Assembly (NCBI GenBank): GCA_036898135.1
Contig: CM072516.1
Span: 20,078,693 to 20,142,692, forward strand
Length of the DNA stretch: 64,000 nucleotides
Direction: 5' to 3'
Origin: Oncomelania hupensis
Taxonomy: Eukaryota; Mollusca; Gastropoda; Littorinimorpha; Pomatiopsidae
Shown here: positions 53,163 to 64,000 of the stretch, one piece after another
Numbering within the stretch: position 1 is the stretch's first letter
Layout of the letters: each line of letters begins with the position of its first letter
Program-made: the position numbers and the translations under genes
The notes under the pieces: generated by a model
What the model was told of the DNA's origin: nothing
What the model saw: only the letters and a program-made list of their open reading frames with translations
Databases searched by the model: none

Positions 53163-54526
53163 AAGTGACGGTGTTGACTAGAGCGCAGAAAGAACGGTAC
53201 TGTCGTCAGTTACGACCGTTGCCTGTAGCAGATTCGGGATTGGACGTCACACCAGAGTCGCTGCGGCTAAAGCAAGCAGAAGATCCGTCTTTGAAGGCTC
53301 AGCGAGTTCTTGCTGAAAGTGGGGTGGTAAAGAAATCGGGCAAACATGGCCGAGTGAGTTATTTGTGGGAGAAAGGTGTTCTTTTCCGACGGTACAGTGA
53401 TGGCCAAGAGGAGTATAAACAAGTAGTTGTGCCAAAGAGTTTGCGTCACGGCATAATGTCTGTTGCTCACGAGTCAGTTCTTGGAGGTCACATGGCAGCT
53501 AAGCGTACGCTGGACAGAATTTGGCAGCAGTTTTATTGGCCGGGGATCTGTTCTGACGTCCGCCGATTCTGCGCATCGTGCGACCTATGCCAGAATATGT
53601 CCCCGAAGGGCCGGGTGAAGAAAGTCCCGCTGGTACCTATGCCTTTGATCGACGAACCGTTCAGACGAGTTGCAGTGGACATCGTCGGGCCGATTACCCC
53701 AGCGTCAGAAGCCGGCAACCGGTACATTCTAACCATGGTAGACTATGCCACGCGCTACCCTGAGGCCATTGCGCTCCGTTCCATTGAGGCTACTCGAGTC
53801 GCAGAAGCTCTACTCGAGATGTGGTCGCGACTCGGCATTCCCGTCGAGGTTCTTACTGACCGTGGCACACAGTTTACTAGTGACGTCATGCAGCAAGTTA
53901 ACCGATTGCTTTCTATACGGCATCATTGCACGACGCCGTACCACGCTCAAACAAACGGACTTGTGGAGAGGTATAACGGCACTTTAAAGGCGTCCTTACG
54001 CAAGTTGTGCCAAGAGCAACCTCGTTGTTGGGATCGTTATATTCCAGCACTATTGTTTGCTTATAGAGAAGCACCACAGGAAAGTACGGGTTTTTCCCCA
54101 TTTGAGCTCTTTTACGGGCGTCGAGTCCGTGGGCCGATGGCTATCCTCCGGCAGGCATGGACCGACGAGCAAGCACCAGAGGTGGTGCAGACCACTGCCA
54201 CCTACATAGTAGATTTGAGAAACAAGATTCAAGAAACGGTCAGATTGGCCCAGGAAAACCTAAAGAAGGCAGCAAGTCGGTATGCACAGCACTTCAACAA
54301 GAAACCAGTTCCACGAACTTTCCGTCCTGGAGACAAAGTCTTGTTGTTGCTGCCACGACAGCACAAGAAGTTAGAGCTGCAATGGCAAGGACCATTCGAA
54401 GTTTCAGAGAGGGTGGGGCAAGCGGACTACCGCATCGTCGTGAAGGGCAAGACACGTCTCTATCACGCCAATCTGTTACGCAAGTATACCCAGCGTGCAA
54501 TATCAAGTGAGGAAAGTCGTAAAGCC
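53163..54526 (+). CDS. pol: Integrase of family 2 (upstream of RT)
   Basis: Open frame after the LINE. HHCC finger with H102, H109, C139, C142 (counted from 53165), integrase core D172, D232, E268 with 35 residues between the last two, and a GPF module (LQWQGPFEV, YHANLLRKY). All key residues are intact. It ends near SEESRKA where the Harbinger-like element inserted; the apparent frame continues into that element to 54661, but this tail is not integrase. Beyond the insertion the RT frame is shifted by one base. Confidence 0.9.
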
Positions 54527-55675
54527 CTTCGCACACTAGCGTCAACGCGTCAAGTTTTGGTACGTCGCGTTAAGTTTTGGGCGCGCTGCTCTGTGTGCGA
54601 GATTTCCTCACGTCCGCGACTGCTGCGCGCGTTCCGACGCGGCGCGTCACCGCAAGAATAGAATCCATCCTATTTCCAAGCGGCAAGGCGCGCGGCTTCA
54701 CCAATCAGAATGCAGCTCTCGCTCGTTCTCAAAAGCAAAATGGCGGATTTGAAAGAAGATGAGGTGCTGTTGTTGATTGAATTATTTCAGAGTCAGGAGA
54801 ACTTGTAAAATTCAGGGTTGAAATCATACCATGATAGGGATAAGAACAGGGAGAGCATGGTCTACATCGCCAGTGTCATGAACAAGGGCTGGAGTGGTAG
54901 AGTGAGACTAAGTGGATGACCAAATATTTTGCCGATGTTGAATCTTTGACTTGAAGTTCTAAATCTGTCAGTGTGTGGATCGGCTCTGAATTATCAGCTT
55001 GTCAGTACGTAGTGTCGGATATTATTAGGCCTTGTGTGACCACATGCTATGTAGGAATGTGCTACACGTGTTTCTGAAGTGCGAGAAAAGATCAGACTCA
55101 ACAGAAACGGCCGGGATCAACCGCTTGCGCTTGTTTGCGTTTCATAGATTATAGTCCCCAACACATCAGCCATTGTTTACGTCAATAATGAAATGACGTA
55201 ATTTAGTGACCTAGCCTATGCATAGGCACATGCATACCACACATGTATAGAGATAAAACTAGCTAGTTATACCTCTATGGCTACACGTCTCATTTAGGAA
55301 AAACAATCAACCAGGCCTACTTTCCAAATATGGAAAGTACACAAAAAAGCATGCGTCGAAAGCCTCCGGGATCGACCGCTTGCGCTTGTTTACGTTTCAT
55401 AGATTATTGTCCCCAACACATCAGAGATTGTTTACGTCAATAATGAAATGATGTAATATAGAGATAAAACTAGCTAATTATACCTCTATGGCTACACATC
55501 TCATTTAGGAAAAAAATTCAACCAGGCCTACTTTCCAAATATGGAAAGTACACAAAAGAAGCGCGCGTCAAAAGCCGCCTGTGTGCGAGCCATGACGCAC
55601 GCAGCAAGTTGCAGACGTCGTCGCGTCACAGACGCTTTGACGCAAGCGCCAAGATTTAGACGCCAGTGTGCGAAG
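54527..55675. mobile_element. Non-autonomous Harbinger-like element with a MADF/Myb-like relic
   Basis: CTTCGCACACTAGCGTC at the left is matched in reverse complement at the right with one difference, and GCC is duplicated (54524-54526 and 55676-55678), a 3-bp duplication as in PIF/Harbinger. From about 54740 a frame reads MADLKEDEVLLLIELFQSQE and, after a stop, LKSYHDRDKNRESM, like the MADF/Myb-type accessory protein of Harbinger elements. Positions about 55105-55365 and 55368-55600 are a tandem duplication. No transposase. Confidence 0.8.
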
Positions 55676-55678
55676 GCC

Positions 55679-57180
55679 ATAAGCACGCATCAGTCGCCGT
55701 CGTGATGGAGGAAACTGAGTCCGATTCAGGTCCCGAGGTTCCTATCTGTCAGCTGCAGTCAGAAGAAGGGCCAGCTGACATTCATTTTGGACCCGAGTTG
55801 AGTCAGCAGCAACAGGCTGATTTACGCGATGTTGCCGACGGAGCGAAACGAGTGTTGACCGATTTACCTTTGCTAACGCATCTGGAGGAGTTCTCGTTTG
55901 ATTTGCTTCAGGCAGAATCTATAAGAGTAAAATCTTATCCTTTACCTCATGCCAAGGTCCAGCAGGTCAAGGAAGAGTTAGATCAAATGCTGAAACTGGG
56001 AGTTGTGGAACCAGCCAGTTCACCATACAGCTCTCCGGTCGTCTTGGTTCGCAAGAAGGACGGCAAAATTCGTTTCTGTATCGACTTCAGGAGGTTGAAT
56101 CAGGTCACAGTGTTTGATGGCGAACCAATACCAGACGTGGATACTTTGTTCAGTCGCCTCTCAAAGGCGACATACTTGTCCAAAATAGATCTCAGTCGTG
56201 GTTACTGGCAAATACCAGTCAGGAAGGAGGATCGACCAAAAACGGCATTTTCGACTTCCTTCGGGCAGTACCAGTGGACCGTAATGCCTTTTGGGCTGCA
56301 AAATGCGGGTGCGGTGTTCACTCGTATGATGCGCAAACTCCTGGATCCTCTACATTGTCAGGAGGTGTCCAATTTCATGGACGACATCTTGATGGCCACA
56401 GAAACGTGGAAGAGACACATTGAAGTACTCAGACTTGTGCTCGATCGTTTGAAGGAAGCCAACCTGTCAGCGAGGCCAACCAAATGCTTCTGGGGTTTCA
56501 AGGAATTGTCGTACCTAGGGCATGTCGTCGGACACGGTTGCGTTCAACCAGAAGAGGACAAGATCGGCAAGATCAGGGATGCACCCCTTCCCCGCACAAA
56601 GAAAGAAGTTCGTTCCTTTTTGGGCCTGGCCAGTTATTACAGAAGGTTCATCCCTCATTTCGCGGAAATTGCATTGCCGCTAACTAATGCGACCAGAAAG
56701 CAACAGCCAAACGTGGTTGACTGGGCGGAAGCATGCGAACTTTCGTTCCAGACGCTTAAACAGCGTCTTACGAGTCAGCCGGTCATTCATTTGCCTGATG
56801 TAGAAAGAGAGTTTGTCTTGAGGACTGACGCCTCGCAAGCAGGCCTTGGAGCAGTTCTTTTACAGGAGTTTAGCGGAGAGCTTCATCCTGTGACATATGC
56901 CAGCAGAAAGCTGACGGATGCAGAGAGGGCTTATTCTACAGTAGAGTGCGAGTGTTTAGCAGTGGTTTGGGCGGTGAGAAAGTTTGAGGCCTACTTGTAC
57001 GGCCGACCATTTGTTCTGGAGACGGATCATCACCCTCTTCAGTACCTGCAGCGAGCATGGCTAGCCAACGGTCGTCTCATGCGGTGGTCCATGATACTTC
57101 AGCCATTTCAATTTGTTGTCAGAGTTATCCCTGGGAGAGATAATGTGGGGGCCGACTTCTTGAGTCGTTCCTTTGAGTGA
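55679..57180 (+). CDS. pol: Reverse transcriptase and RNase H of family 2
   Basis: About 500 codons. RT: VRKKDGKIRFCIDFRRLN, KIDLSRGYWQIP (catalytic Asp), VMPFGLQNAGAVF and FMDDIL, with Phe-Met in place of the usual Tyr-Val. RNase H: VLRTDASQAG, VECECLAVVW, ETDHHPLQYL and a closing GADFLSRSFE. All acidic residues are present and the frame is open to the stop next to the 3' LTR. Its start lies beside the Harbinger insertion. About 35% to 50% similar to the family 1 RT by eye, so the families are related but old. Confidence 0.92.
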
Positions 57181-57245
57181 ATTGTGTCCGGCATTGTTCG
57201 TGAACTTTTCAGGTTTTGCTGTATGAAACCCAGGTTTCAACTCAA

Positions 57246-57258
57246 GTCAGGGGGTATT
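57246..57258 (+). other. Polypurine tract of family 2
   Basis: AGTCAGGGGGTAT abuts the 3' LTR. Confidence 0.6.
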
Positions 57259-58763
57259 TGTCACGACCAAATGTTATCAGGTTTCGTTTTTTCATTGTTT
57301 GTGACTGGGAACACACTGGAGTGGCACATCCAGCTTGTTTTGTCAACCTTACTTTCACATTTTGTGTGTTCGATTTTGCTCACTAGGGTTTACGTGCTGC
57401 ATGGGTATTTTACCCGGATGTGACCGATTTCCAGCGTGCCATGAAGCGAGGTAGATTACTATTTTGTTTGCACCGAGGGCGAGTGCAGGGCATGTGGAAG
57501 CACAGCAAGCATTAGTTTTTCTTTATTCCAAGATGTTTTGGTTATGCCTACAGTTGCTAGTAATTGTACTAGAGGTTGACCGGCGAGGGAAAAATAGTGT
57601 AGTTTCAGGGTGAATAAACTACTAGACTTGGACTTCGGAGTAGGGATTCTCTGCAAGTCTGTGAAAGCCATTGTGGCGGTTTCTTCTTTTCCTGTGGTCG
57701 ACAAGGAGAAGCGTTGTTCTTTGAAGGTCATCGAGGGGCGACTCGGTCGTGGAGTCCGGTTTGGGCTACATGCATAAATCTGTTGAGGTAAGCGAGAGTG
57801 CTTGGTAATGCGTTGCTGTAAGCATTATTGTTATTCTCTTAGGTATTTTGTCACCCCACTTGTCCGTTTTGCCTCTGTTTTCACGTAGAAAGAATAGGTG
57901 TAAGCAGGGCGGGGGTGAGGGTGATGGAGCACTGATAGCAGTGTGAACATAAATGGACACATTTATTTATCTATTTATTTTGTTGGTTGGTTTGGTCGTT
58001 CTGTTGTTATGCCTAGCCTGTTTTTACGCCATCGTTTGTTGTCAAATTAGTATAGGCCAAATTTTACTAGTTGTATAAAGTTAGGTTTACTGTTACAGTT
58101 TACCGTCATTCATGCGTTGGGTATTGTGTGTGCATTTTTGCATTTCTCATTTTTGTTTTGATGGCACCCGACTTCCAAGGGAGTCGGGCATTTTTGCCTA
58201 ACTCCGGTGCTCTAGCTCATTTTGCTATGTTTCAGATTTGTTGTGGTTTTTGGTGAGTCTGACGGGGACACGGAGGTGAAGTCAATACTACATCAGCTAT
58301 CTCCACCTCGGACCAAGCTGGGCGTTCAAGCAGACCAACGTCCCACTACGACGACGTTGTTGCCAAGATTCTCAGCATAGACGGTGACGATTCTGCGCAT
58401 AGACGCTTGGTGAAGCTAAGTACTATTGTGTAATCTGAATGTAGCTGCGAGTGTGAGCACCATTCGGGGTGTCATCAAAGCTGAGACTAAAAAGAACTAT
58501 TGATTTTCGGAAGCAAAAACTAACTTTCGTTGGGGAATGTCGGTTCGTCTTATTCGCTTTAGTTTTTCTTTTAGTATTGAACCTTATGTGTAAATTTGTA
58601 ATTAAAAGAGAAGAAAGACACTACCTTGTGTTTGTTTTACTTTTTGGTCTTTTCTGCAACCTTTCATGCATTTCGCTACTTCCTACCCCTGTTCTAGGAA
58701 TGGGACGAGAGGGGAACATTTTTATTTCCTTAAGTTTATTTAGTTGTCGCCCCTCTCGTGACA
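57259..58763 (+). repeat. 3' LTR of family 2
   Basis: 1505 bp, uninterrupted. It gives the empty-site sequence for the nested 13.6-kb transposon (AATACTACATCAGC near 58285). Confidence 0.93.
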
Positions 58764-58768
58764 GCGGG

Positions 58769-59661
58769 TGTAGTGCATGGAGTTCCTGTAGTAAATGGCG
58801 ATGCCCACGATACTGAAGCAAGTTGAGACGGTAGTCGCGAAGTCAACATCCACGCTTCCCAGCTGTAGTGGCAAAGGTTACAGCACAGTTGCACGTCCCG
58901 TACCAAGGTAACGGTGTAGTGGAAACACAACTACATCAGCAAAGGATTAAACGGCATAATACAGCCCAAACCTGTAAGCAAATATATAGTCTTAACAGTC
59001 TGCCTACAAAACACAAATACTACATAACATAATACGCCGGCCGCCATCTTGACCTGGTTATGCATAACAACAATGATAATAATACATGATGCTACGCACA
59101 CGTTCAATAATATAATGCAACTCTTGATACTAATAATTCATATCCTTCATAAGCACAGTCATTTATATAAATATACATAATCATTACGATCACACTTCAA
59201 TCACACAGTCCTAATTCATTCCATCCTCATCTTCATCTTCACCATCCCTCTCAACTGTTATAAATACATCACGATTATCTCCCTTCATCCATACTATCTT
59301 ATCGTACCATAATATAAACATGCTCTCCTCATATCCATCACCTTCTCCACCCCTCTCCAGCCTAGTACGATTATCTCTCTCCCCTTACATACATCCCCCC
59401 CCTCTCTCTCTCTAACATGCACTCTTGATCGTCACCTTTGACCCACTTAGCAACAACAGCAACGACATTTCCCATTCATGTATATAATAAGAAAATCATA
59501 TGAAAATCATACAAAAATCAATAAATCGTTATTCATCAAAATACATCCCCTTTTCCCTCTCATTCACCATCATTCATTCGCGTAAGCAGTCTCGAAGTGC
59601 GTGCCACTAGGAAAATGAATTACAGGGTTTTACTCACCGTTTTAGGTCTCGGCCTGTGACA
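58769..59661 (-). mobile_element. Possible solo LTR, right piece
   Basis: Continuation of 34459-34963 across family 2; plus-strand end GGCCTGTGACA. Tentative, no target duplication found. Confidence 0.3.
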
Positions 59662-60300
59662 CACCTCCCCAACACAGACACAACACAACACAGTATGACA
59701 CAGTGGTTAGTCCTGCGAGTTAATTTCGTTTCTGGCCATTTGCTAGTTATTCTCTCACAACAAGGACATCTCAATTCTTCAAAAGACCTTGAGCCTCGGC
59801 AGGTGCCCAATAGAGGACCACACAACCTTAGGAAGGAATTCTACATTTATCTCCAATAAATGGCAATTACGATCCTCCTTTATCTCAGACTAGACATTCT
59901 TACCCTGACCTTGGGTGGTTCGAATCAACGATTACAACACCCTTTCAAGCAAGAAAACCCTACTTCTTCTCTAGCACACAGTCACAGGGTTACTGCTTGA
60001 CTAAAGCTGACCTCTCGCAAAAGCACCAAATCTACTCTGCCTTACTAAACGCACCCTAGCCAAAAGCAAACCGGTCGAGTTCTCGTCAGTACCCCTCTTC
60101 TTATTCTACATACCCCTATTTACTATGTTACGCATGTGGACTTACAGCTACTGCATTCTTTCGTACACAATAAAAAAGCGGTCAAGCTATCTATGTACAC
60201 TACACAGTAGAGAGGTGCAACTTCGCACAAAATATAGCTCTCTCTGTTAATGCTGAAACTCGTGTCGTCACAATGCCAAACTATGCTATGCTAAGCTATA
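59662..60300. other. No gene seen
   Basis: No recognisable element or supported frame. Confidence 0.4.
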
Positions 60301-60309
60301 AAAAGAGAC

Positions 60310-60543
60310 TTGAATCTCAAGCTGTCAGCTTACGAGGTTTATAAAATCTTGTACAACAAATATGATCCTAAATCCACAAGTACAGTACTAACAAAAGTTG
60401 GAGGCACCCTAACATTGGTCACAATTTTAAACTGGTTAAGAGGACTGTTAATACTAATATTATTATACAAGCACTTAGTTACCAATAGAATCACTAATAT
60501 GTGGAACAGTCTGCCAAATGAAATTGCCACTGTTGGTTTCTAG
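60310..60543 (+). pseudogene. LINE RT C-terminal remnant, second copy
   Basis: Same remnant as 29707-29889, ending TNRITNMWNSLPNEI, with a little more sequence before it (ILYNKYDPKSTSTVLTKV). Confidence 0.5.
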
Positions 60544-60897
60544 CTTTCAAAATGTATTCCACTGATCTGCAAATTGGGAATAGGCAACATTTTTTTCAGG
60601 TGATTGATGCCTGATGTTCCGATCACAGTTTCAAATAAGTGTGCTCCAAGCACGTTATCAAGAGGGTAAGAGGTTTAACAGGATATGATGCCAGCTATAC
60701 TATTCTATAGTTTGACGATTATTAGGATAGGCCTGTCTCAGATGTGTCCATTGCTAATAATTATATGACTAATAGGCCTAGTTTAGGCTAGGTTTTGTAC
60801 ACTTGCCCTCCAAAACTAATTCATAAAACCAATCTGTATTGTCCAGTTTAAGCTGCACTTAAAATGGTGTACCTTAAAATTTGCTTTTATTTACCAG

Positions 60898-62149
<1,252 letters not shown>

Positions 62150-62550
62150 AATGATTTTTCTATCATGATATTGACTATTTTATCTGATATGGATGTTGCT
62201 AAGCGCTGCAGGTAGACATGATGTATTACTTCATATTCAAATACATGTATGACTATGAGTGATGGCATTGTTATGTGTGTGGTCAATTATCGAAAGTCCA
62301 ATTATTGGAAGTCTATGTACAGGTAATTTGCAGAACGATTGTTTTGATTGCCAGAGAACTTGTACAGAATTTGTGCAAAGGGAAACATATGCTTAGGAGA
62401 AAGATGAATGAATAGGTATATTTCAAAGTTCTGTATTTAGATTGATTTACACTGATGTGTGAACCCCCCCTCCCCCCCCATCGTTGGGGTGCCGGGGGTT
62501 TCAGTCTTCTTCGCTAGACCAGTCTCCTACCTTTTTTCTTGAAATCTCTT
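62150..62550. other. No gene seen
   Basis: Downstream of the gene 3' end; C-rich runs near 62466-62480. Confidence 0.5.
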
Positions 62551-62554
62551 CCGG

Positions 62555-63888
62555 GACAAGACTCCTTGAGGAAGATGGAGATGACGAGGGAGCGCAGCAG
62601 ACTTACCTTGAAATTTACACACCGACTTAACCAAAGCTTTTTAGTCTTGAGGTTGGCTTCGCCGATGCTTCCTTTCCTTTCCTTTCACTGGAAGGAAGGG
62701 TGCAGGCAAGCTATAAATAGCCCGCAACAAGCAAAATGTGGAGGTACTAAACAGTGCTTCTCACATAGGCATTGAGCTTGTGTGTGTAGACTGATGGTCC
62801 TGTTTTTCCAAATTGGCTTCAACCTCGCCAGGGCAGCAGTTGTTTGTGCGATCCTGGAGAGGACTTCCTGTCGGGACCCATTGTCTGATACAATTACTCC
62901 TAAATATTTGAAGCTATGCACTGTGTTGAGGGACTGGCCTTGGACTTTGATGTCCGTGTTGATGTCATTGGTGTTGTTGGTCATCAGTTTGGTCTTCTCT
63001 GCACTTATTTCCATTCCATAGGCTCTGGAAGTGGTGTCAAGCCTTTGTACCAGCTGTTCAAGTTCTTGTTCCTCTCCAGCCAATCCATCAATGTCATCCG
63101 CAAAACGAAGGTTGGAGATTGATCTTCCCCTATGCTTACTGTGCTTTCGTAATCGGCAAGGGCATATGACATGATGCGCTCTAGGAAGATGTTGAAGAGT
63201 GTTGGAGAGAGTAGGCATCCCTGATACACACCGAATATTGTTCTGAACCAGTTTCCGATGGTGCTGTTGTGGAGGACTGCACTGGTAGCCTTGTCATACA
63301 GGCTTTTGATGACTTCAATAATTTTAGGGCTGATGTTTTACACTCTCATTGTTGCCCACAGAGCTGCATGCCAGACTCGGTCAAACACCTTTTTGTAGTC
63401 TACGAACACATTATATAGATGTTGATGGTGCTGTAGGTATTTTTTGCAGATTATTCTGTGGTTGAAAATCTGTTCAGTGGTGCATCGCCCTGCCCTGAAT
63501 CCTGCTTGTTCTTCATCTATGATTTGTTCAGCTTGGGGTTTCAACCTGTTGAGTATTATTTTGAGGAGGACCTTGCTAAGATGGATGATGAGGCTGATGG
63601 TGCGGTAATTTTCACATTCCTGAAGGTTACCTTTTTTGGGACGAGTGATGACAAGCGACTGGGTCCATTGTGTAGGCCACTCCCCACTCTGCCAGATCTT
63701 GTTACAGATAATGGTGAGTGCGTCAATCATCGCTTCTCTTCCTGCTTGAAGCATTTCCGCGGGTATGTTGTCCACTCCAGCTGACTTTCCCTTCTTCAGC
63801 GATTGCACTGCTGCTTCATCTTCTTCTCGAAGAATTGGGAGGATTTCTTCTTCTTCTCTTTTCTTAGGACATGCTAGAACTGATGGGT
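62555..63888 (-). pseudogene. RTE-like LINE reverse transcriptase fragment
   Basis: Minus strand, from 63808: KGKSAGVDNIPAEMLQ, ENYRTISLI, FRAGRCTTEQIF, VFVDYKKVFDRVWHAALW, then frameshifts, FADDIDGLAGEE, EISAEKTKLM and FKYLGVIVS. An unrelated piece of about 150 bp interrupts it near 62620-62770, after which RSLVISIFL resumes at 62560-62600. Same family as 47090-48290, here with more of the N-terminal RT. Truncated at both ends. Confidence 0.85.
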
Positions 63889-63889
63889 C

Positions 63890-64000
63890 TCCATTTTGTG
63901 TGTGGTTGTGGCACAGTGAATAAGTCGCCGGTTTCCTATGCCGAAGGTCGCGGGTTCGATTCCCGCAAGGGGCGACCGTAAAGGACTTAGGTACGAGACT
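63890..64000 (+). mobile_element. tRNA-derived SINE, cut by the window end
   Basis: Head with TGTGGCACAGTGAATAAG and perfect box B GGTTCGATTCC, then GGACTTAGGTACGAGACT, the same body start as the SINE at 38990-39290. It abuts the LINE fragment. Confidence 0.8.

Larger units (their letters stand above)
34964..58763 (+). mobile_element. Gmr1-like Ty3/gypsy retrotransposon, family 2, with three nested insertions
   Basis: TGTCACG...CGTGACA ended LTRs of about 1.5 kb, a tRNA-Pro primer site, polypurine tract and the 5-bp duplication GCGGG (34959-34963 and 58764-58768). Removing the DNA transposon at 35995-49638, the LINE at 51975-53162 and the Harbinger-like element at 54527-55675 leaves about 7.8 kb. 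Internal order is gag-PR-INT-RT-RH as in family 1. LTR halves differ at about 20 of 1505 positions by eye. No envelope-like frame. Confidence 0.92.

Noticed and set aside
59634..59825. Minus-strand 63-codon Cys-rich frame ending near a GTGAGT donor-like site
   Set aside because: No matching acceptor or homology, and it overlaps the possible solo LTR end.

Overview
The window is animal nuclear DNA made almost entirely of nested transposable elements. Spliced genes with GT-AG introns, LINEs, tRNA-derived SINEs, microsatellites and Ty3/gypsy elements rule out a prokaryote. The mix of repeats suggests a mollusc or other lophotrochozoan, but that is inference; no host marker proves it. Host sequence is scarce: one extracellular CUB-like/LDLa exon (25719-26760, minus), duplicated KCNH(Erg)-like channel exons (29207-29312 and 33434-33545), a possible promoter with first exon (27646-27770), and a two-exon 3' gene end (60898-62149).

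Layout. 1-8938: a minus-strand LINE endonuclease is split by a DNA element with 78-bp inverted ends (476-7919), itself hit by Ty3/gypsy copy 1 (604-6234, target duplication CATAC). 8939-10290: decayed remains of another gypsy element. About 10290-23660: a minus-strand L2-like LINE hit twice, by copy 2 (10382-16822, + strand, CAAAC) and copy 3 (17575-23195, minus strand, CAACC). 23660-34458: a LINE ORF1 relic, host-like exons and a tandem duplication broken by a 2.6-kb LINE. 34964-58763: a second, larger Ty3/gypsy family (GCGGG duplication, 1.5-kb LTRs). Its 5' LTR holds a 13.6-kb DNA transposon (35995-49638, CAATAC), and its pol region holds a LINE fragment and a Harbinger-like element. 58764-64000: a possible solo LTR half, a gene 3' end, an RTE-like LINE and a SINE.

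Two systems stand out. First, both Ty3/gypsy families have the integrase upstream of reverse transcriptase (gag-PR-INT-RT-RH), the Gmr1-like order, with SCAN-like capsids. Copies 1 and 3 form a derivative that keeps gag, protease and a complete integrase but shares one in-frame 489-bp deletion of the RT palm and also lacks RNase H; copy 3 is still one open 1172-codon frame. Copy 2 has a complete RT-RNase H but a frameshifted integrase. Copy 1 has nearly identical LTRs without encoding an RT, so it must have moved using another element's enzyme.

Second, the 13.6-kb transposon has two convergent genes: an intact three-exon SAP-SWIM-YqaJ nuclease gene (513 aa) and a four-exon THAP-DDE_4 transposase gene carrying a stop and frameshifts. 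Both ends carry arrays of AT-rich palindromes (41-bp period on the left). This resembles the ISL2EU/IS4EU type as I remember it, but the 6-bp duplication and the palindrome arrays need comparison. It landed in an LTR that differs from its partner by only about 1-2% by eye, so it moved recently.
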